Shown here piece by piece: positions 32,926 to 42,932 of a DNA stretch of 64,000 nucleotides (its first letter is position 1; every line of letters begins with the position of its first letter). This stretch comes from JBFHFS01 sp041583495 (GTDB taxonomy: Bacteria > Bacteroidota > Bacteroidia > Bacteroidales > Marinilabiliaceae), in NCBI GenBank assembly GCA_041583495.1, contig JBFHFS010000027.1:1-64000 (forward strand), given 5' to 3'. A program made the translations under genes and the position numbers. The notes under the pieces were generated by a model. That model had not been told where the DNA came from and did not search any database. It saw only the letters and a program-made list of their open reading frames with translations.

Positions 32926-33565
32926 GGGCAACAATTATATGTTTCGTTTTTTTCTGTCAACGCCAAACCACTCCCCTAAAACAGGATTTCTCCCCACCAA
33001 TCAACAGGAGAAAATTTTTTCCATCTGACCCGAATCCCGCACTTTGAAAAACGTTATTAGTTTGGCGGTAATTCCAGCTTTAATGAATAATAGTCTATCG
33101 GTTTTCAATAACAAAAAGCCTTTTTGTTAAAATAACAGTAAATTAATAGAAAATTAAATGAAGATCAAAGAAGCACTAAAAGAAAACTTATCACAAAAAA
33201 ACGAAACCTAACTGAAAAGAAAGAGATCCTATCCGGAGGGAATAATAAGCCTACCTGATCTCCCTATGCAAGAACGACTGCCCTAAAGGCAGCCGTTCTT
33301 GCAAATGACCCTTAAACCAACAATAAGCCACTAAACAAAAAGTGTTTTTTACCATTTGTAATTTTGAATATCAGCACATCTGTTGACCATATCCGCAGGA
33401 GAATTTGGTGATTCCCCATCAATTTTCAAGATAAATACCATGCGGGACCTGTCCAGTGCCTCCCTCACATCCATAGCCACATCGGTCCTCTAATAAAATA
33501 AGAAGCACCATATTGTTAAGTGTAATATTGGCTTTGAAACAACCTCCCGATTCGTAAGGTCAAGC
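32926..33565. other. Intergenic region with a strong hairpin and a possible gene remnant
   Basis: This stretch of about 640 bases holds no complete gene. It contains a 15-pair hairpin (33268-33302) and a 41-codon minus frame at 33349-33474 (MDVREALDRSRMVFILKIDG at its start), which reads like the end of a protein but lacks an upstream body and so may be a remnant. Confidence 0.45.
33268..33302. repeat. Long perfect-like hairpin
   Basis: GCAAGAACG-A-CTGCC (33268-33282) pairs with GGCAG-C-CGTTCTTGC (33288-33302) over 14 of 15 positions, around a CTAAA loop. No T-run follows on either strand. It could be an RNA processing or terminator-like element or a dispersed repeat unit. A genome-wide copy count would tell which. 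Confidence 0.5.
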
Positions 33566-34222
33566 CTAATTAGCCATTAATTCGACATTCACCTCCCAGT
33601 GTCCGGGCTGACTAATCTTAAACTCAAAACTTCCCGGACCACTCACCATTACTCTAAAAGGATAATTAATTTGTTGTATCTCTTTCTTGAACCCATTCTG
33701 AATAATATTTGCAAAATTCCCCTCAACCTTCCGGAGGGTGATTTCCTGGGTGCTAATTCGCTTACCTTTTTTTAAAAAGACAATATCCACCTGATCTTTA
33801 TCTCCACTTAAACGAACACCCTTAACAGACATGATACTTGAGCCCCGATTTAGTAAATTAAAAGGGTCCTTTTCCTTGCCAATATACTCCCCGTCTTTCC
33901 AATATCCGGTAATGACTTCCTGATCACTTTTAGCGGTAAAGACTCCTTGCCCCTCCATCTTTCCCTTTACAAACTCTCCTTCATACATATCCAGGTTTTC
34001 CCAGGTATAGACCCCTTTACCGTGGGGTAATCCTTTTTTAAATTCCCCTTTATAGGTATCTTTTCCTTTGGCTTCACCAAAGCCGTTGGCAAGTCCTTTT
34101 TTGCAGGCCCCTTCATAGGTCCCCGAAATAGACTCTAAGTTAACTTTACAATCCTGTGCCTGGGCATTATGGATGGTAAACAAAGCCATTACCACCCCTA
34201 CCCCAATAATTATTTTTCTCAT
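33566..34222 (-). CDS. Exported MORN-repeat protein
   Basis: This 218-residue protein has a signal peptide (IIIGVGVVMALFTIHNAQAQ). Four MORN-type repeats follow at about residues 34-115 (GTYEGACKKGLANGFGE, YKGEFKKGLPHGKGVY, YEGEFVKGKMEGQGVF, ITGYWKDGEYIG). The second half is a beta-rich domain of unknown kind. It follows the SusD terminator and is separately transcribed. Confidence 0.85.
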   Translation of the reverse strand: MRKIIIGVGVVMALFTIHNAQAQDCKVNLESISGTYEGACKKGLANGFGEAKGKDTYKGEFKKGLPHGKGVYTWENLDMYEGEFVKGKMEGQGVFTAKSDQEVITGYWKDGEYIGKEKDPFNLLNRGSSIMSVKGVRLSGDKDQVDIVFLKKGKRISTQEITLRKVEGNFANIIQNGFKKEIQQINYPFRVMVSGPGSFEFKISQPGHWEVNVELMAN

Positions 34223-34256
34223 CGTATTAAAATTAGTTATGACAATATACTAAAAT

Positions 34257-34282
34257 AACCTGCCAGGTCAAACTGGCAGGTT
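34257..34282 (-). terminator. Terminator of the susCD operon
   Basis: AACCTGCCAG (34257-34266) pairs perfectly with CTGGCAGGTT (34273-34282) around a six-base loop. TATTTTAG follows on the minus strand. It lies 27 bases after the SusD stop. Confidence 0.8.
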
Positions 34283-34308
34283 ACTATTCGTAAATTGGTG
34301 AAGATATT

Positions 34309-35940
34309 TTAATTTACATCCCACCAAATAGGGGTAGTATGGGTATCTCCACCCATTTTGGCCACTTGAGCCTCATAATTTTCCTGATTCGTCGTCACTT
34401 CACTTTCAGGATACCTCAGACGGGTAGCCATTGGGACGACTTCATTGCTGAGCCGGTCTTTAACCACACCTAAAGGAACCAAACCCGTTCTACGAACCAG
34501 ACACCAGGCCTGGGCAGGATTGTACATACAATCCAGCCACCTTTGAATGATCACCTGCTGCAATCCGGTAGAACTGTTATAGGCAATTCGGGGATGCGTG
34601 ATAAAAGCCTGGATTTCTTCTGAAGTAGGCGTTACAGGAGCGGCCATACCCCAATCCTCATGCGTATTGAGTTTATAAGTCTTCAGAATTGAGGCCTCAA
34701 TCCCCTTCTCATACCATTCCTGGGCATCGCCAGAGCCGGCTCCTTTTAAAATGGCTTCTGCTCTGAGGAAGCAACTTTCAGAATACATCACCTGAAACTC
34801 AATATTGCTGATGATATTATCTGCTACATACCAGTTATGAGCCGAATAATTGCCTTTAAAGTCTCCATTCGGATCATCGTTATTCTTTCTCCTGTTAGGA
34901 TTGTAGGGATCGCCGGTTATTCCATCGGGCCGACTATCATAATCCCATGAAATGGGCGCGGCCACCCATTCGCTATCGACATTGGTTTCGTACCAGATAT
35001 AGACTCTGGGGTCGATAATGTCAGAACCATCAACCGCAGGATCATCAACGGCATTCATATACTTCCAGGCCGTCGTACTTAACCGGGTATAAGGACCATA
35101 CTCATAAGTCCACTGCTTACTCATGTCTTCAAACTTAAAACCATCCGCGTAACTTTCCATTAAAGGACCAGCCATAGCCCCCTGAATATGAGGCGTAGCG
35201 AAGGTTCCATCCACATTCGACATTCTAAGGGCATAACGCAAACGGATGGTATTGGCAAACTTGATCCATTTATCCACATCCCCGTTATAAACCACATCCG
35301 CCACACCAAATCCTTCAATCACGCTACCTGCGCTGGTCACATCCCCTACAGAAACCCCACTCAAAACCGAAACCGCATTCCCCAGATTGGTGAGGCAATC
35401 TTTATAAATGTCTTCCTGACTATCAAAAACAGGTCGATAAATCAATTCAGAGGAACCTTTTCCGCCTTCAAAATAAGGCATATCGCCATAGAGATCGGTT
35501 GTTCTAAGCGAGAAATAGGCTTTCAGTATTTCGGCAATCTCCGCTCGAATAATTAAACGGTCGGGATCCGCATCCTCAACCACTTTTTGTTTGATCACTT
35601 CATAATTGGCCAGAAAGTCAAAATAAGCATCCCAGATTGCATTCCGTCCCTTATCATGCATATTATTGGGATTGTTTTCCCCCTCGGAAGGGTCACCACC
35701 ATTCTGATAGGAACTCAGTTGCGACCATTGATACAACCGTTCGTTCATCGTATACAAACCGTAGTCTCCCTGAAACTTAACCCGTTGCTCCAAACCGGTA
35801 AAGATAAAATTGAGACTGGTTTCGGTTGGGCTCATCTTATCAACATTGAGTTCATCAAAACCATCATCACACGAGGTCCCCCAGGTTACTACAAACAGGA
35901 AAAGGACCATGTACTTAAAAGTCTTATTTATATATCTCAT
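34309..35940 (-). CDS. SusD/RagB-family outer-membrane lipoprotein
   Basis: The 543-residue protein has a lipoprotein signal ending FVVTWGTSCDD, then LNVDKMSPTET and a four-helix TPR-like fold typical of the SusD_2 group (LRTTDLYGDMPYFEGG; LRYALRMSNVDG; ESCFLRAEAILKGAG; QRWLDCMYNPAQAWCLVRRTG). It sits on the outer face and caps the SusC channel, capturing a ligand for import. It follows susC by 26 bases. Nearby there is no glycoside hydrolase, only a sulfatase and phosphatases, so the ligand class is open. Confidence 0.93.
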   Translation of the reverse strand: MRYINKTFKYMVLFLFVVTWGTSCDDGFDELNVDKMSPTETSLNFIFTGLEQRVKFQGDYGLYTMNERLYQWSQLSSYQNGGDPSEGENNPNNMHDKGRNAIWDAYFDFLANYEVIKQKVVEDADPDRLIIRAEIAEILKAYFSLRTTDLYGDMPYFEGGKGSSELIYRPVFDSQEDIYKDCLTNLGNAVSVLSGVSVGDVTSAGSVIEGFGVADVVYNGDVDKWIKFANTIRLRYALRMSNVDGTFATPHIQGAMAGPLMESYADGFKFEDMSKQWTYEYGPYTRLSTTAWKYMNAVDDPAVDGSDIIDPRVYIWYETNVDSEWVAAPISWDYDSRPDGITGDPYNPNRRKNNDDPNGDFKGNYSAHNWYVADNIISNIEFQVMYSESCFLRAEAILKGAGSGDAQEWYEKGIEASILKTYKLNTHEDWGMAAPVTPTSEEIQAFITHPRIAYNSSTGLQQVIIQRWLDCMYNPAQAWCLVRRTGLVPLGVVKDRLSNEVVPMATRLRYPESEVTTNQENYEAQVAKMGGDTHTTPIWWDVN

Positions 35941-35966
35941 GATATCTGTTTTTCAAAGGTTATTAA

Positions 35967-38900
35967 TTAGAAACTGGTTCTAAGGGTGACACCATAAGTT
36001 GAAACCCCTGGGAGTTGTCCCCATTCCATCCCCTGAGCATTCCCAACACCGTTCATCCCCGTTGGGTTCATATTGTCGGGGGCGGTATTTCTTAAGTATC
36101 CAAGATCTCTTCCAATAAGAGTCACACTTCCATTTTTAAGAAATCCAATTCTGTTGAGAATGGACTCCGGAAGGTTATAGGTCAAAGACACTTCCTGGAT
36201 GCTTATATAGGAGGTTTCTATTACCATAGGGGTAATCAATCCTTTGCCCCACGAAAAGATATCGGCATGCTTATACCAGTAAGGCACAATATTGGTATTG
36301 GCGGTTCCATCCTCTAATCTACCCACCTTAACCAGCCCGTCCTCACGTACGTTCCCATCCGAATCGGTCCAGGCCAAACCACCATGTTCAGCGTTCCATC
36401 CTTCGAGGGATCCGGGAGACTGACCCATGCCATACTGAGCAGTCATCGATCCATAAAAGACATCTCCCCCTTCACGAATATCAAGGATAACATTCAACGA
36501 CAAGCCCTTCCAGGAGAAGGTGTTCACCAAGCCGCCCAGGAATTTGGGGGTAATGTTTCCGACCTCCACTCTGTCGGAGGTCAGCAGGTACTCTTCGCCA
36601 TTGACATCCAGCAACCGGTTATCGGCCGTTTTTTCGGATGCATCGGTTTCTCCATTTCCATTGGTATCAAAATAGGTATAATCCCAACCCATGATGGTTC
36701 CATAGTCTTCTCCCGGTCGAGCCTCCACCGAAGGACCATTATTACCGAAGATTCCGCCCATCCGGTAGGTAAGCGCTCCAGGGGCCAAAGAAAGAACCTT
36801 ATTCCGGTTACCGGTGAGGTTTAAGGTCACGTCCCAGTTAAAATTCCGGTTTCGAACAGGGCTTCCGCTTAACAACAATTCCATCCCTTTGTTTTGAACT
36901 TCACCCGTATTAAAGGTAAAGCTGTTAAATCCCGAAGAGGAGGGAAGCGGAGCGGACATAATTTGCTGAGTAGAATTAATTTGGTAATAACTAAAGTCAA
37001 CCCCTAAACGCCCCTGGAAAAAGCGGAGGTCCAGACCCACATCGTAGGAGTGTGAGATTTCATTTTTCAGTGTCTGTGGAGGGATGGTCGTTCTTATGGA
37101 TCCGGTGGTTTGCCCATAAAAAGTCCCCGTAGTGAAAGTTGGGGTCAGTTGATAGGGCTCCGTGTCATTCCCTGCCATAGAGTAGGCCAACCTTAACTTA
37201 CCGAAACTCAGGGCATCCACCCCGATATCAAATGCATCGGTAAAGATAAAACTGGTTTGCACCGAAGGATAGAAGTAAGAGCGTCCATCGGCCGGCAAGG
37301 TCGAAGACCAGTCGTTTCGTCCGGTGACATCTAAAAACAAATAATCTTTAAAACTCAGGTTCACTGATCCGGCCAGGGAGTTAACGGTTTTTTCATATCT
37401 GTCCTCATTCGCATTCAGGTTATTGAGGGCCCACCCTGACCCCACCTTACCGGCATCATCGGCAGGCATATCAATATTATCGAAAGTATACAAATTGGGA
37501 TAAACAAAATCCCGATTCCCATTCCTTCCCTGGATATAGTAATATTTACGGCTGTAATGCTCGCCATTAACAAAAGCGGTGAGGTGTAAATCTTCGGTCA
37601 AATTTTTATTCAGGGTTAACATCCACATGTGATTCTGGATCTTGTTTTTATCCAGGGAGTGATTATACCGGCCACCCAGGAGCCCATCACTGTCGTAGGG
37701 CCGGTTTTTGCTTTCGATATCCAGGTTGGCATAATCAATCCCCAGAGTTCCCTTAAAGGCCAACCATGAGGTGATATCCCATGTTATGGATGTGGAACCC
37801 AGCACACGGTCTTTGCGTCGCTCCTGGTTATTAGCATACAGATTCCAGAAGAAAGAACCGCCACGACCCAACCCGCGGTAATTGTTTGCGGGATAGCCTG
37901 CCAGTTCATCAGTACCCGGCCGTCCCTGTCCCGTAGGCCGCTGTGAACCATCGGGATACTCATACCGATCGGCTTCGTACATGAGCCAATTGTTTACATA
38001 CCCACTGTAACCAATCCTTTTTCCGATTGAATTTTCGGTATTACCCAGGTCGGGTGAGTTAAGCTGATAACTATGGATATACGAAACCGCCGCATCTAAC
38101 CTGATTTTTGGTGTAATCTGTTCAGAGATATTCAGGGCGATGGTCGAATTATCACTTTCCGTATTAGGGGTAATAGCCTCCGTATTACGGCGTGTCATCG
38201 ACAGCCTTACCGAACCATTCTCATCCGAATTGGAAACGGCCACATTGTAGGATTTATTAAAGCCGGTCTTCAGGTATTCTTTTATCGTATTGTGTTTCGA
38301 CCAGGTTTGAACGGTCCCATCCCACCACAAGATGGGCTGATCCTTAATTTCCGGTCCCCAGGAGGCTCCAGAGCCCCAATAACTGGTCGAGGGAATTTGG
38401 TTGTAGGTCACCCCGTCGATGGTAATGGGCTCAAATTCCATCCCATCAGCAATAATTACGTTTTCGTAATAACTGAGGGTTCCCCCGCCACGTACATCCT
38501 GCTTGTCCATAAACCGGGTGGCCTTGGTATAGGTATAACTGACATTCACATCAACCCCCAGGCCTTCGCCTTTTGTTCCTTTTTTGGTGGTGATGATGAC
38601 TACCCCGTTAGCCCCCCTTGAACCATAAAGAGCTGCACCGGCCGGGCCTTTTAACACCGACATATCTGCAATATCCCAGGGATTGATATCGTTGATTCCC
38701 GACCCCCAGTCTTTACCAGATTCCTGACCGGTCATAGAGGTGGAACCTGCCCCCGTAATGGAGTTTTCAATGGCTACTCCATCCACAATGATCAGGGGTT
38801 GGTTTTTACCATTAACCAGCGAGCTGTTTCCACGAATATTGATCCGGGTGGTCCCCCCTTCAACACCATTTCCATCCATAATCTGGACTCCCGCAATTTT

Positions 38901-39326
38901 TCCTTTCAGAGCATTGAAGGCATTGGTCTCCGTCGATTGGGCAATCTCATCCCCATCTACCGATTGTGCAGAGAAACCAAGCGACTTCTCCGCCCTTTTG
39001 ATACCAAGAGCGGTTACAACCACTTCATCAATACCAATAGCATCCATTACCAATTTAACATTAATCTCAGTACGTCCGTTAACCGGCTCTTCAACTGAGA
39101 CCATTCCTACAAAGGAAAAAACTAAGGTTGCATTCGCCGGAATACGGATGGTGTAACTACCACCCACATCAGTAATAGTTCCGTTACTGGTCCCTTTTTG
39201 ATAAATTGTAGCACCGGGAATCCCACTTCCACTTTCGTCCGTAACCCGTCCGGTTACTGTTTGCTGTGCATAAGCACTGCTTAGCAGGGCAAAACACGCC
39301 GTAAAAATCAGTAGAATCTTTCGCAT
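35967..39326 (-). CDS. SusC/RagA-family TonB-dependent transporter
   Basis: This 1119-residue outer-membrane protein has a signal peptide, a carboxypeptidase-regulatory-like domain at about 22-95 (GRVTDESGSGIPGATIYQKG), and a TonB plug at about 100-230 that includes VVTALGIKRAEKSLGFSAQ and LKGPAGAALYGSRGANGVVIITTKKG. A 22-strand barrel ends in VTLRTSF with a terminal Phe. The length is usual. No sigma/anti-sigma pair is next to it, so control must come from elsewhere. Confidence 0.95.
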   Translation of the reverse strand: MRKILLIFTACFALLSSAYAQQTVTGRVTDESGSGIPGATIYQKGTSNGTITDVGGSYTIRIPANATLVFSFVGMVSVEEPVNGRTEINVKLVMDAIGIDEVVVTALGIKRAEKSLGFSAQSVDGDEIAQSTETNAFNALKGKIAGVQIMDGNGVEGGTTRINIRGNSSLVNGKNQPLIIVDGVAIENSITGAGSTSMTGQESGKDWGSGINDINPWDIADMSVLKGPAGAALYGSRGANGVVIITTKKGTKGEGLGVDVNVSYTYTKATRFMDKQDVRGGGTLSYYENVIIADGMEFEPITIDGVTYNQIPSTSYWGSGASWGPEIKDQPILWWDGTVQTWSKHNTIKEYLKTGFNKSYNVAVSNSDENGSVRLSMTRRNTEAITPNTESDNSTIALNISEQITPKIRLDAAVSYIHSYQLNSPDLGNTENSIGKRIGYSGYVNNWLMYEADRYEYPDGSQRPTGQGRPGTDELAGYPANNYRGLGRGGSFFWNLYANNQERRKDRVLGSTSITWDITSWLAFKGTLGIDYANLDIESKNRPYDSDGLLGGRYNHSLDKNKIQNHMWMLTLNKNLTEDLHLTAFVNGEHYSRKYYYIQGRNGNRDFVYPNLYTFDNIDMPADDAGKVGSGWALNNLNANEDRYEKTVNSLAGSVNLSFKDYLFLDVTGRNDWSSTLPADGRSYFYPSVQTSFIFTDAFDIGVDALSFGKLRLAYSMAGNDTEPYQLTPTFTTGTFYGQTTGSIRTTIPPQTLKNEISHSYDVGLDLRFFQGRLGVDFSYYQINSTQQIMSAPLPSSSGFNSFTFNTGEVQNKGMELLLSGSPVRNRNFNWDVTLNLTGNRNKVLSLAPGALTYRMGGIFGNNGPSVEARPGEDYGTIMGWDYTYFDTNGNGETDASEKTADNRLLDVNGEEYLLTSDRVEVGNITPKFLGGLVNTFSWKGLSLNVILDIREGGDVFYGSMTAQYGMGQSPGSLEGWNAEHGGLAWTDSDGNVREDGLVKVGRLEDGTANTNIVPYWYKHADIFSWGKGLITPMVIETSYISIQEVSLTYNLPESILNRIGFLKNGSVTLIGRDLGYLRNTAPDNMNPTGMNGVGNAQGMEWGQLPGVSTYGVTLRTSF

Positions 39327-40049
39327 AAAACTAAAATTTAAATGACTATTTATTACAAGGGTTAATCAAAAGCATATTCAGCACCCTATAAAATTTTGGA
39401 AGAAAGGATAAAGAGGAGTCGAATTATCTCTTAGAAATTTATCTTCCAAAAACCCACAGATATTCTTCACTCATTCTATTTTCATTTCCGCGAATTGTTA
39501 ATTTGTGAGTTTTTCTTTTAAAAAGCATTATTCCTTTATCTTATTAATATACAACCACTTAGATATTCAGCAGTAAAATCAACCAGTATAAAATTAACCT
39601 TTTTTTTAATTTTTCAAATTTTTTTTGCTTTTTTTTAGAATATAAAATAGCCTGGCATAATAAAATAAGCTCGGAACACCGGCCATTATTGGAGTCTTTA
39701 AACTCCGACCTCAATGCATAAAATCTACTTCTGATTTTCTCCGAAAAACAAACAACACCAAAGTTTTGAAACATGGTTTTCGTGGCCCTGCCCCCGGCAA
39801 AAAACACAATAGCTTAACCTCCCCAGTAAACTGCCTGAGAAGGCTTTAAAAAAGGAAGTTTTTGGAGTAGGGGACTTATACTGGATCTCCTACAGAACTA
39901 TCCAGATGGAAAATTGGGACTCGGTAAAAGAAGAATTTATATCCAAACAAAGGAGAAATAAACCAAGGGACCTGTGGTTGTGTGAAAAGAATTAAACACC
40001 ATCAACCATTATAACCGGACTCCCCAAGAGGGCTTATAGAATTGCCATC
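39327..40049. other. Intergenic region before susC with a gene remnant
   Basis: This stretch of about 720 bases is very AT-rich at 39440-39660. The minus frame at 39559-39807 is low-complexity and Lys/Leu-rich and is not believed. The plus frame at 39813-39995 reads like the end of a protein and is listed as a remnant. The promoter of susC must lie here, but no TAnnTTTG box is obvious. Confidence 0.5.
39813..39995 (+). pseudogene. Probable gene remnant, C-terminal fragment
   Basis: An open plus-strand frame without a start codon in its first part reads LPEKALKKEVFGVGDLY, then WISYRTIQMENWDSVKEEF, and ends RDLWLCEKN at a stop. Residue use is protein-like (Trp, Tyr, amphipathic) and unlike random AT-rich sequence. 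It has no visible 5' part. The family is not recognised. Confidence 0.35.
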
Positions 40050-40901
40050 CTAAACATTAGGCAGCATGGTCCCAAACGCCTCAATATCTTGCACTATAAT
40101 TTCAGGGCGGGGCTGCATCCTTTCCCCATCCTCCAGGGTTGACTCCCCGGAGAGAACTAAAACACTCAACACCCCGGCTCTATGCGCCATGAGCATATCG
40201 GTATAAAGGCGGTCACCAACCATTGCAACATTCTCAGGGTTTAAATTTCTCTGCCGCAAAATACCCGTCAGCATATTCGGATCGGGCTTTCCCAAAACAA
40301 GATCGGGCCTTCGTTTGGTAGCAAATTCCAGGGCGGCACAAATAGAACCACAATCGGGAAGGATCCGCCGATCATCGGTAGGGCAAACATGATCGGGATT
40401 GGTGGCCAGATAAAACACCCCTTGAGCAATCCACCAGGCAGCCCTGCTCAACCTGGAATAAATCAAAGTGGTATCAAAACCCACGACTACCGCATCAGGC
40501 AATTCTTCGGGGCTATCGGGCAGAGAAACAAATCCGGCAGCTTCAAACTCCCGAATCATACTGGGGGTACCTAAAATAAACAGACGCTTTTTTTCAGGGT
40601 GCTGTTGCTTTAGGTAATCAATAGTTGCCAGAGCTGAAGTATAAATTTCATCCGCCTGGGCTTGAATACCCATTCCGTTTAGATGAGCAATGTAATCGGA
40701 AACACTTTTGGATGGATTATTGGTCAAAAAGGAGTATGAAATCCCCATCCTATTCATTTTCTGAAGAAACGGATTGGTAAATTCAAACATGGTTTTCCCA
40801 TTGTAAATCGTTCCATCCATATCGAGCACCACATGCTTGATATCCTTTAAGCGCTTTCTCAGTTCAGATTCGGAAAAAATTGTGTTGTACTTCTGTGTCA
40901 T
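40050..40901 (-). CDS. HAD-IIA hydrolase (NagD/AraL-like)
   Basis: This 283-residue protein has motif I LDMDGTIYNG at about 22-31, motif II FLTNNPSKS, and motif III/IV GKPDPNMLTG and VGDRLYTDMLMAHRAGV. A C2-type cap lies in the middle (residues 90-190). Members dephosphorylate small sugar or glycerol phosphates and nucleotides. The gene is next to glpD and in the same direction, which suggests a glycerol-phosphate or sugar-phosphate substrate; this is inference from context. Confidence 0.85.
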   Translation of the reverse strand: MTQKYNTIFSESELRKRLKDIKHVVLDMDGTIYNGKTMFEFTNPFLQKMNRMGISYSFLTNNPSKSVSDYIAHLNGMGIQAQADEIYTSALATIDYLKQQHPEKKRLFILGTPSMIREFEAAGFVSLPDSPEELPDAVVVGFDTTLIYSRLSRAAWWIAQGVFYLATNPDHVCPTDDRRILPDCGSICAALEFATKRRPDLVLGKPDPNMLTGILRQRNLNPENVAMVGDRLYTDMLMAHRAGVLSVLVLSGESTLEDGERMQPRPEIIVQDIEAFGTMLPNV

Positions 40902-40954
40902 CTTGAAAATAACCCAATTATAAAATGCTTAAAAGATATTTCAGTAACCCTAAC

Positions 40955-40962
40955 CAAATATA
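40955..40962 (-). promoter_or_regulatory. Putative -7 element for the HAD-IIA gene
   Basis: The minus strand reads TATATTTG 54 bases before the start at 40901, a full match to TAnnTTTG. No TTTG is seen at the usual distance. It implies separate transcription from glpD. Confidence 0.4.
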
Positions 40963-41140
40963 AACAAAAAATAGACTCACCCATTTTTTCTCAAGGTTTT
41001 CCAACCCTCCAGTCAGGGAAAGGACCTTACCGATAAAAAACACATAAAATAAGGAAACAGTCAGGCCTAAAACAACCCGGAATAACAAATTACTTCAGAT
41101 AGCGGAATCTCCATATCCGGCCCCTCAACCGCTTAGTTTA

Positions 41141-42712
41141 TTACGAATGAAAAAAGTAATCTTTTGCCAGGGCATCAAATACCGCAATCTGCTCCTCCTG
41201 CCATCCCCTTGTTTTCCCAAGCTCAGCAGCCAATAGCTCGGCAACCTTAGGAGCCATCTGAATGGCGGCTCTGGCATCCAGAAACAAAGCCCTCACCCTG
41301 CGGGCCAGCACATCTTCGATGGATTGAGCCATCTCCTTACGTGCCGCCCAAATGACATGGGCTTGCGTAAACGTATAGTCAGGATGCAACAAGGCTCCGT
41401 ATTCCTCATTTTTCTCAACTATTTTTCGTATTTCATTTATATCACTTCCATAAACGTAATCCCAGTTGTCCCGATCCACCTCTTCAAGATAACCGTGCAG
41501 TTTCAACTCTTTGGTTACACATGTGTGATGCGTTAAAGAACCCTCCTTAATCGCCAAGTCAACAATCTCTTCGGCCATCTCACGATATGTGGTCCATTTA
41601 CCACCGGTGATGGTTAAGAGACCCGAATCGGAACGGTAAATCTTATGGCTGCGGGAAATCTCCTTGGTTTTATAACCATTGTTATCCTCCGAAGCGGCCA
41701 GTGGGCGCAACCCGGCAAATACCGAAAGAACATCCTCCCGTGCAGGTTGCAGATCCAGGTATTGACCCGCCTGATTAAGAATAAATTCCACCTCTTCATC
41801 CAGGGCTTTGGGCTCTAACGAGAACAAGTCCAGGGGCGTATCCGTAGTTCCCAGAACCACCTTCCCATGCCAGGGCACTCCAAAAAGCACCCGCCCATCT
41901 TTCGTTTTAGGGATCATCAATGCCGAATCACTTCTCAAAAATTTTTGATCTACCACCAAATGAACCCCCTGGCTGGGCCTTACCTTTTTAGATACTTCCG
42001 GATTATCCATTCTCATGAGATTGTCCACAAACACCCCTGTGGCATTTATCACCACCTTCGATTCAATATCAAACTTCTTCCCACTGAGAACATCCTCTAC
42101 ACGGACCCCGCATACGCGTTTATTTCCCGATTTAAGCAAAGAGTTAACCTTTAAATAATTAACACAATGCGCCCCTTTATTCCGGGCGGTTTGCATAAGT
42201 GTAATCGCCAAACGAGAATCATCGAACTGACCATCATGAAAGACAATCCCCCCTCTTAAACCACTCTTTTTTAATCCCGGAAGCTCTTGCTTAACGGAAT
42301 CGGCCTTCATCGGCAAGGAGCGCCCCAGGCCAAGTCTTCCCGCTAAAACATCATAAAAGGTCAACCCTATGGTATAAAAGATGCGTTCCCACCACCGATA
42401 CGCTCCGATTACAAATCGCATATCCCGAACCAGATGTGGCGCATTTTTTCGAAGGCGACCCCGCTCCCTAAGGGCTTCCACAACGAGTCGCACATTACCC
42501 TGCTGAAGGTACCGCACGCCCCCGTGCACCAATTTGGTACTTCTACTCGAAGTCCCTTTTGCAAAGTCGTGCTGCTCGCATAAAACCACCTTAAAACCAC
42601 GAGCAGCTGCATCCACAGCAACTCCAAGTCCGGTAGCACCTCCTCCAATAACCAGGATCTCACATTCAAAGTTATTTTGGGACAACAGCTCTATAATGTC
42701 TTTCCGTTTCAT
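41141..42712 (-). CDS. glpD: Aerobic-type glycerol-3-phosphate dehydrogenase
   Basis: This 523-residue FAD enzyme oxidises glycerol-3-phosphate to dihydroxyacetone phosphate at the membrane. The FAD-binding motif is ILVIGGGATGLGVAVDAAARG, followed by the GlpD signature GTSSRSTKLVHGGVRYLQQGN and later LTITGGKWTTYREMAEEIVD. The C-terminal 110 residues are the DAO_C cap. It diverges from a DeoR-type regulator, with 220 bases between the two genes. Confidence 0.95.
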   Translation of the reverse strand: MKRKDIIELLSQNNFECEILVIGGGATGLGVAVDAAARGFKVVLCEQHDFAKGTSSRSTKLVHGGVRYLQQGNVRLVVEALRERGRLRKNAPHLVRDMRFVIGAYRWWERIFYTIGLTFYDVLAGRLGLGRSLPMKADSVKQELPGLKKSGLRGGIVFHDGQFDDSRLAITLMQTARNKGAHCVNYLKVNSLLKSGNKRVCGVRVEDVLSGKKFDIESKVVINATGVFVDNLMRMDNPEVSKKVRPSQGVHLVVDQKFLRSDSALMIPKTKDGRVLFGVPWHGKVVLGTTDTPLDLFSLEPKALDEEVEFILNQAGQYLDLQPAREDVLSVFAGLRPLAASEDNNGYKTKEISRSHKIYRSDSGLLTITGGKWTTYREMAEEIVDLAIKEGSLTHHTCVTKELKLHGYLEEVDRDNWDYVYGSDINEIRKIVEKNEEYGALLHPDYTFTQAHVIWAARKEMAQSIEDVLARRVRALFLDARAAIQMAPKVAELLAAELGKTRGWQEEQIAVFDALAKDYFFHS

Positions 42713-42746
42713 TACATATTTGTTACATAAACACTCTTAGCTTCTA

Positions 42747-42754
42747 CAAAAGTA
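42747..42754 (-). promoter_or_regulatory. Putative -7 element of glpD
   Basis: The minus strand reads TACTTTTG, 35 bases before the glpD ATG. A TTTG (42771-42774) lies 16 bases upstream, shorter than the usual spacing. An AT-rich segment shared with the glpR promoter region lies between the two genes and probably holds the regulator's operator. Confidence 0.4.
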
Positions 42755-42880
42755 AGAAAAGAAAAGAAAACAAAATACATTTATTTTTATTTGTTATCTA
42801 TTTTATTTCGAATTGCCTTCCATCAAGACAAACAGTAAACTTAAAAACCAGACCTTTAATCACCTGTCGCAAAAAAAAAG

Positions 42881-42888
42881 TAACTTTG
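42881..42888 (+). promoter_or_regulatory. Putative -7 element of the DeoR-type regulator gene
   Basis: TAACTTTG on the plus strand is a full match to TAnnTTTG, 45 bases before the ATG at 42933. A TTTA lies about 22 bases upstream and may serve as a weak -33 element. Confidence 0.5.
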
Positions 42889-42932
42889 CGGGAACTACCA
42901 ATTATTATCTTTTTATACAACACATTAACCCG

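Noticed and set aside
33349..33474. Minus-strand frame of 41 codons as a gene
   Set aside because: The protein-like composition suggests a remnant, but there is no recognisable family or start signal; it is noted only in the intergenic entry.
39559..39807. Minus-strand open frame of 82 codons
   Set aside because: It is AT-rich, with a low-complexity Lys/Leu-rich end, no family and no neighbouring signals; likely chance.
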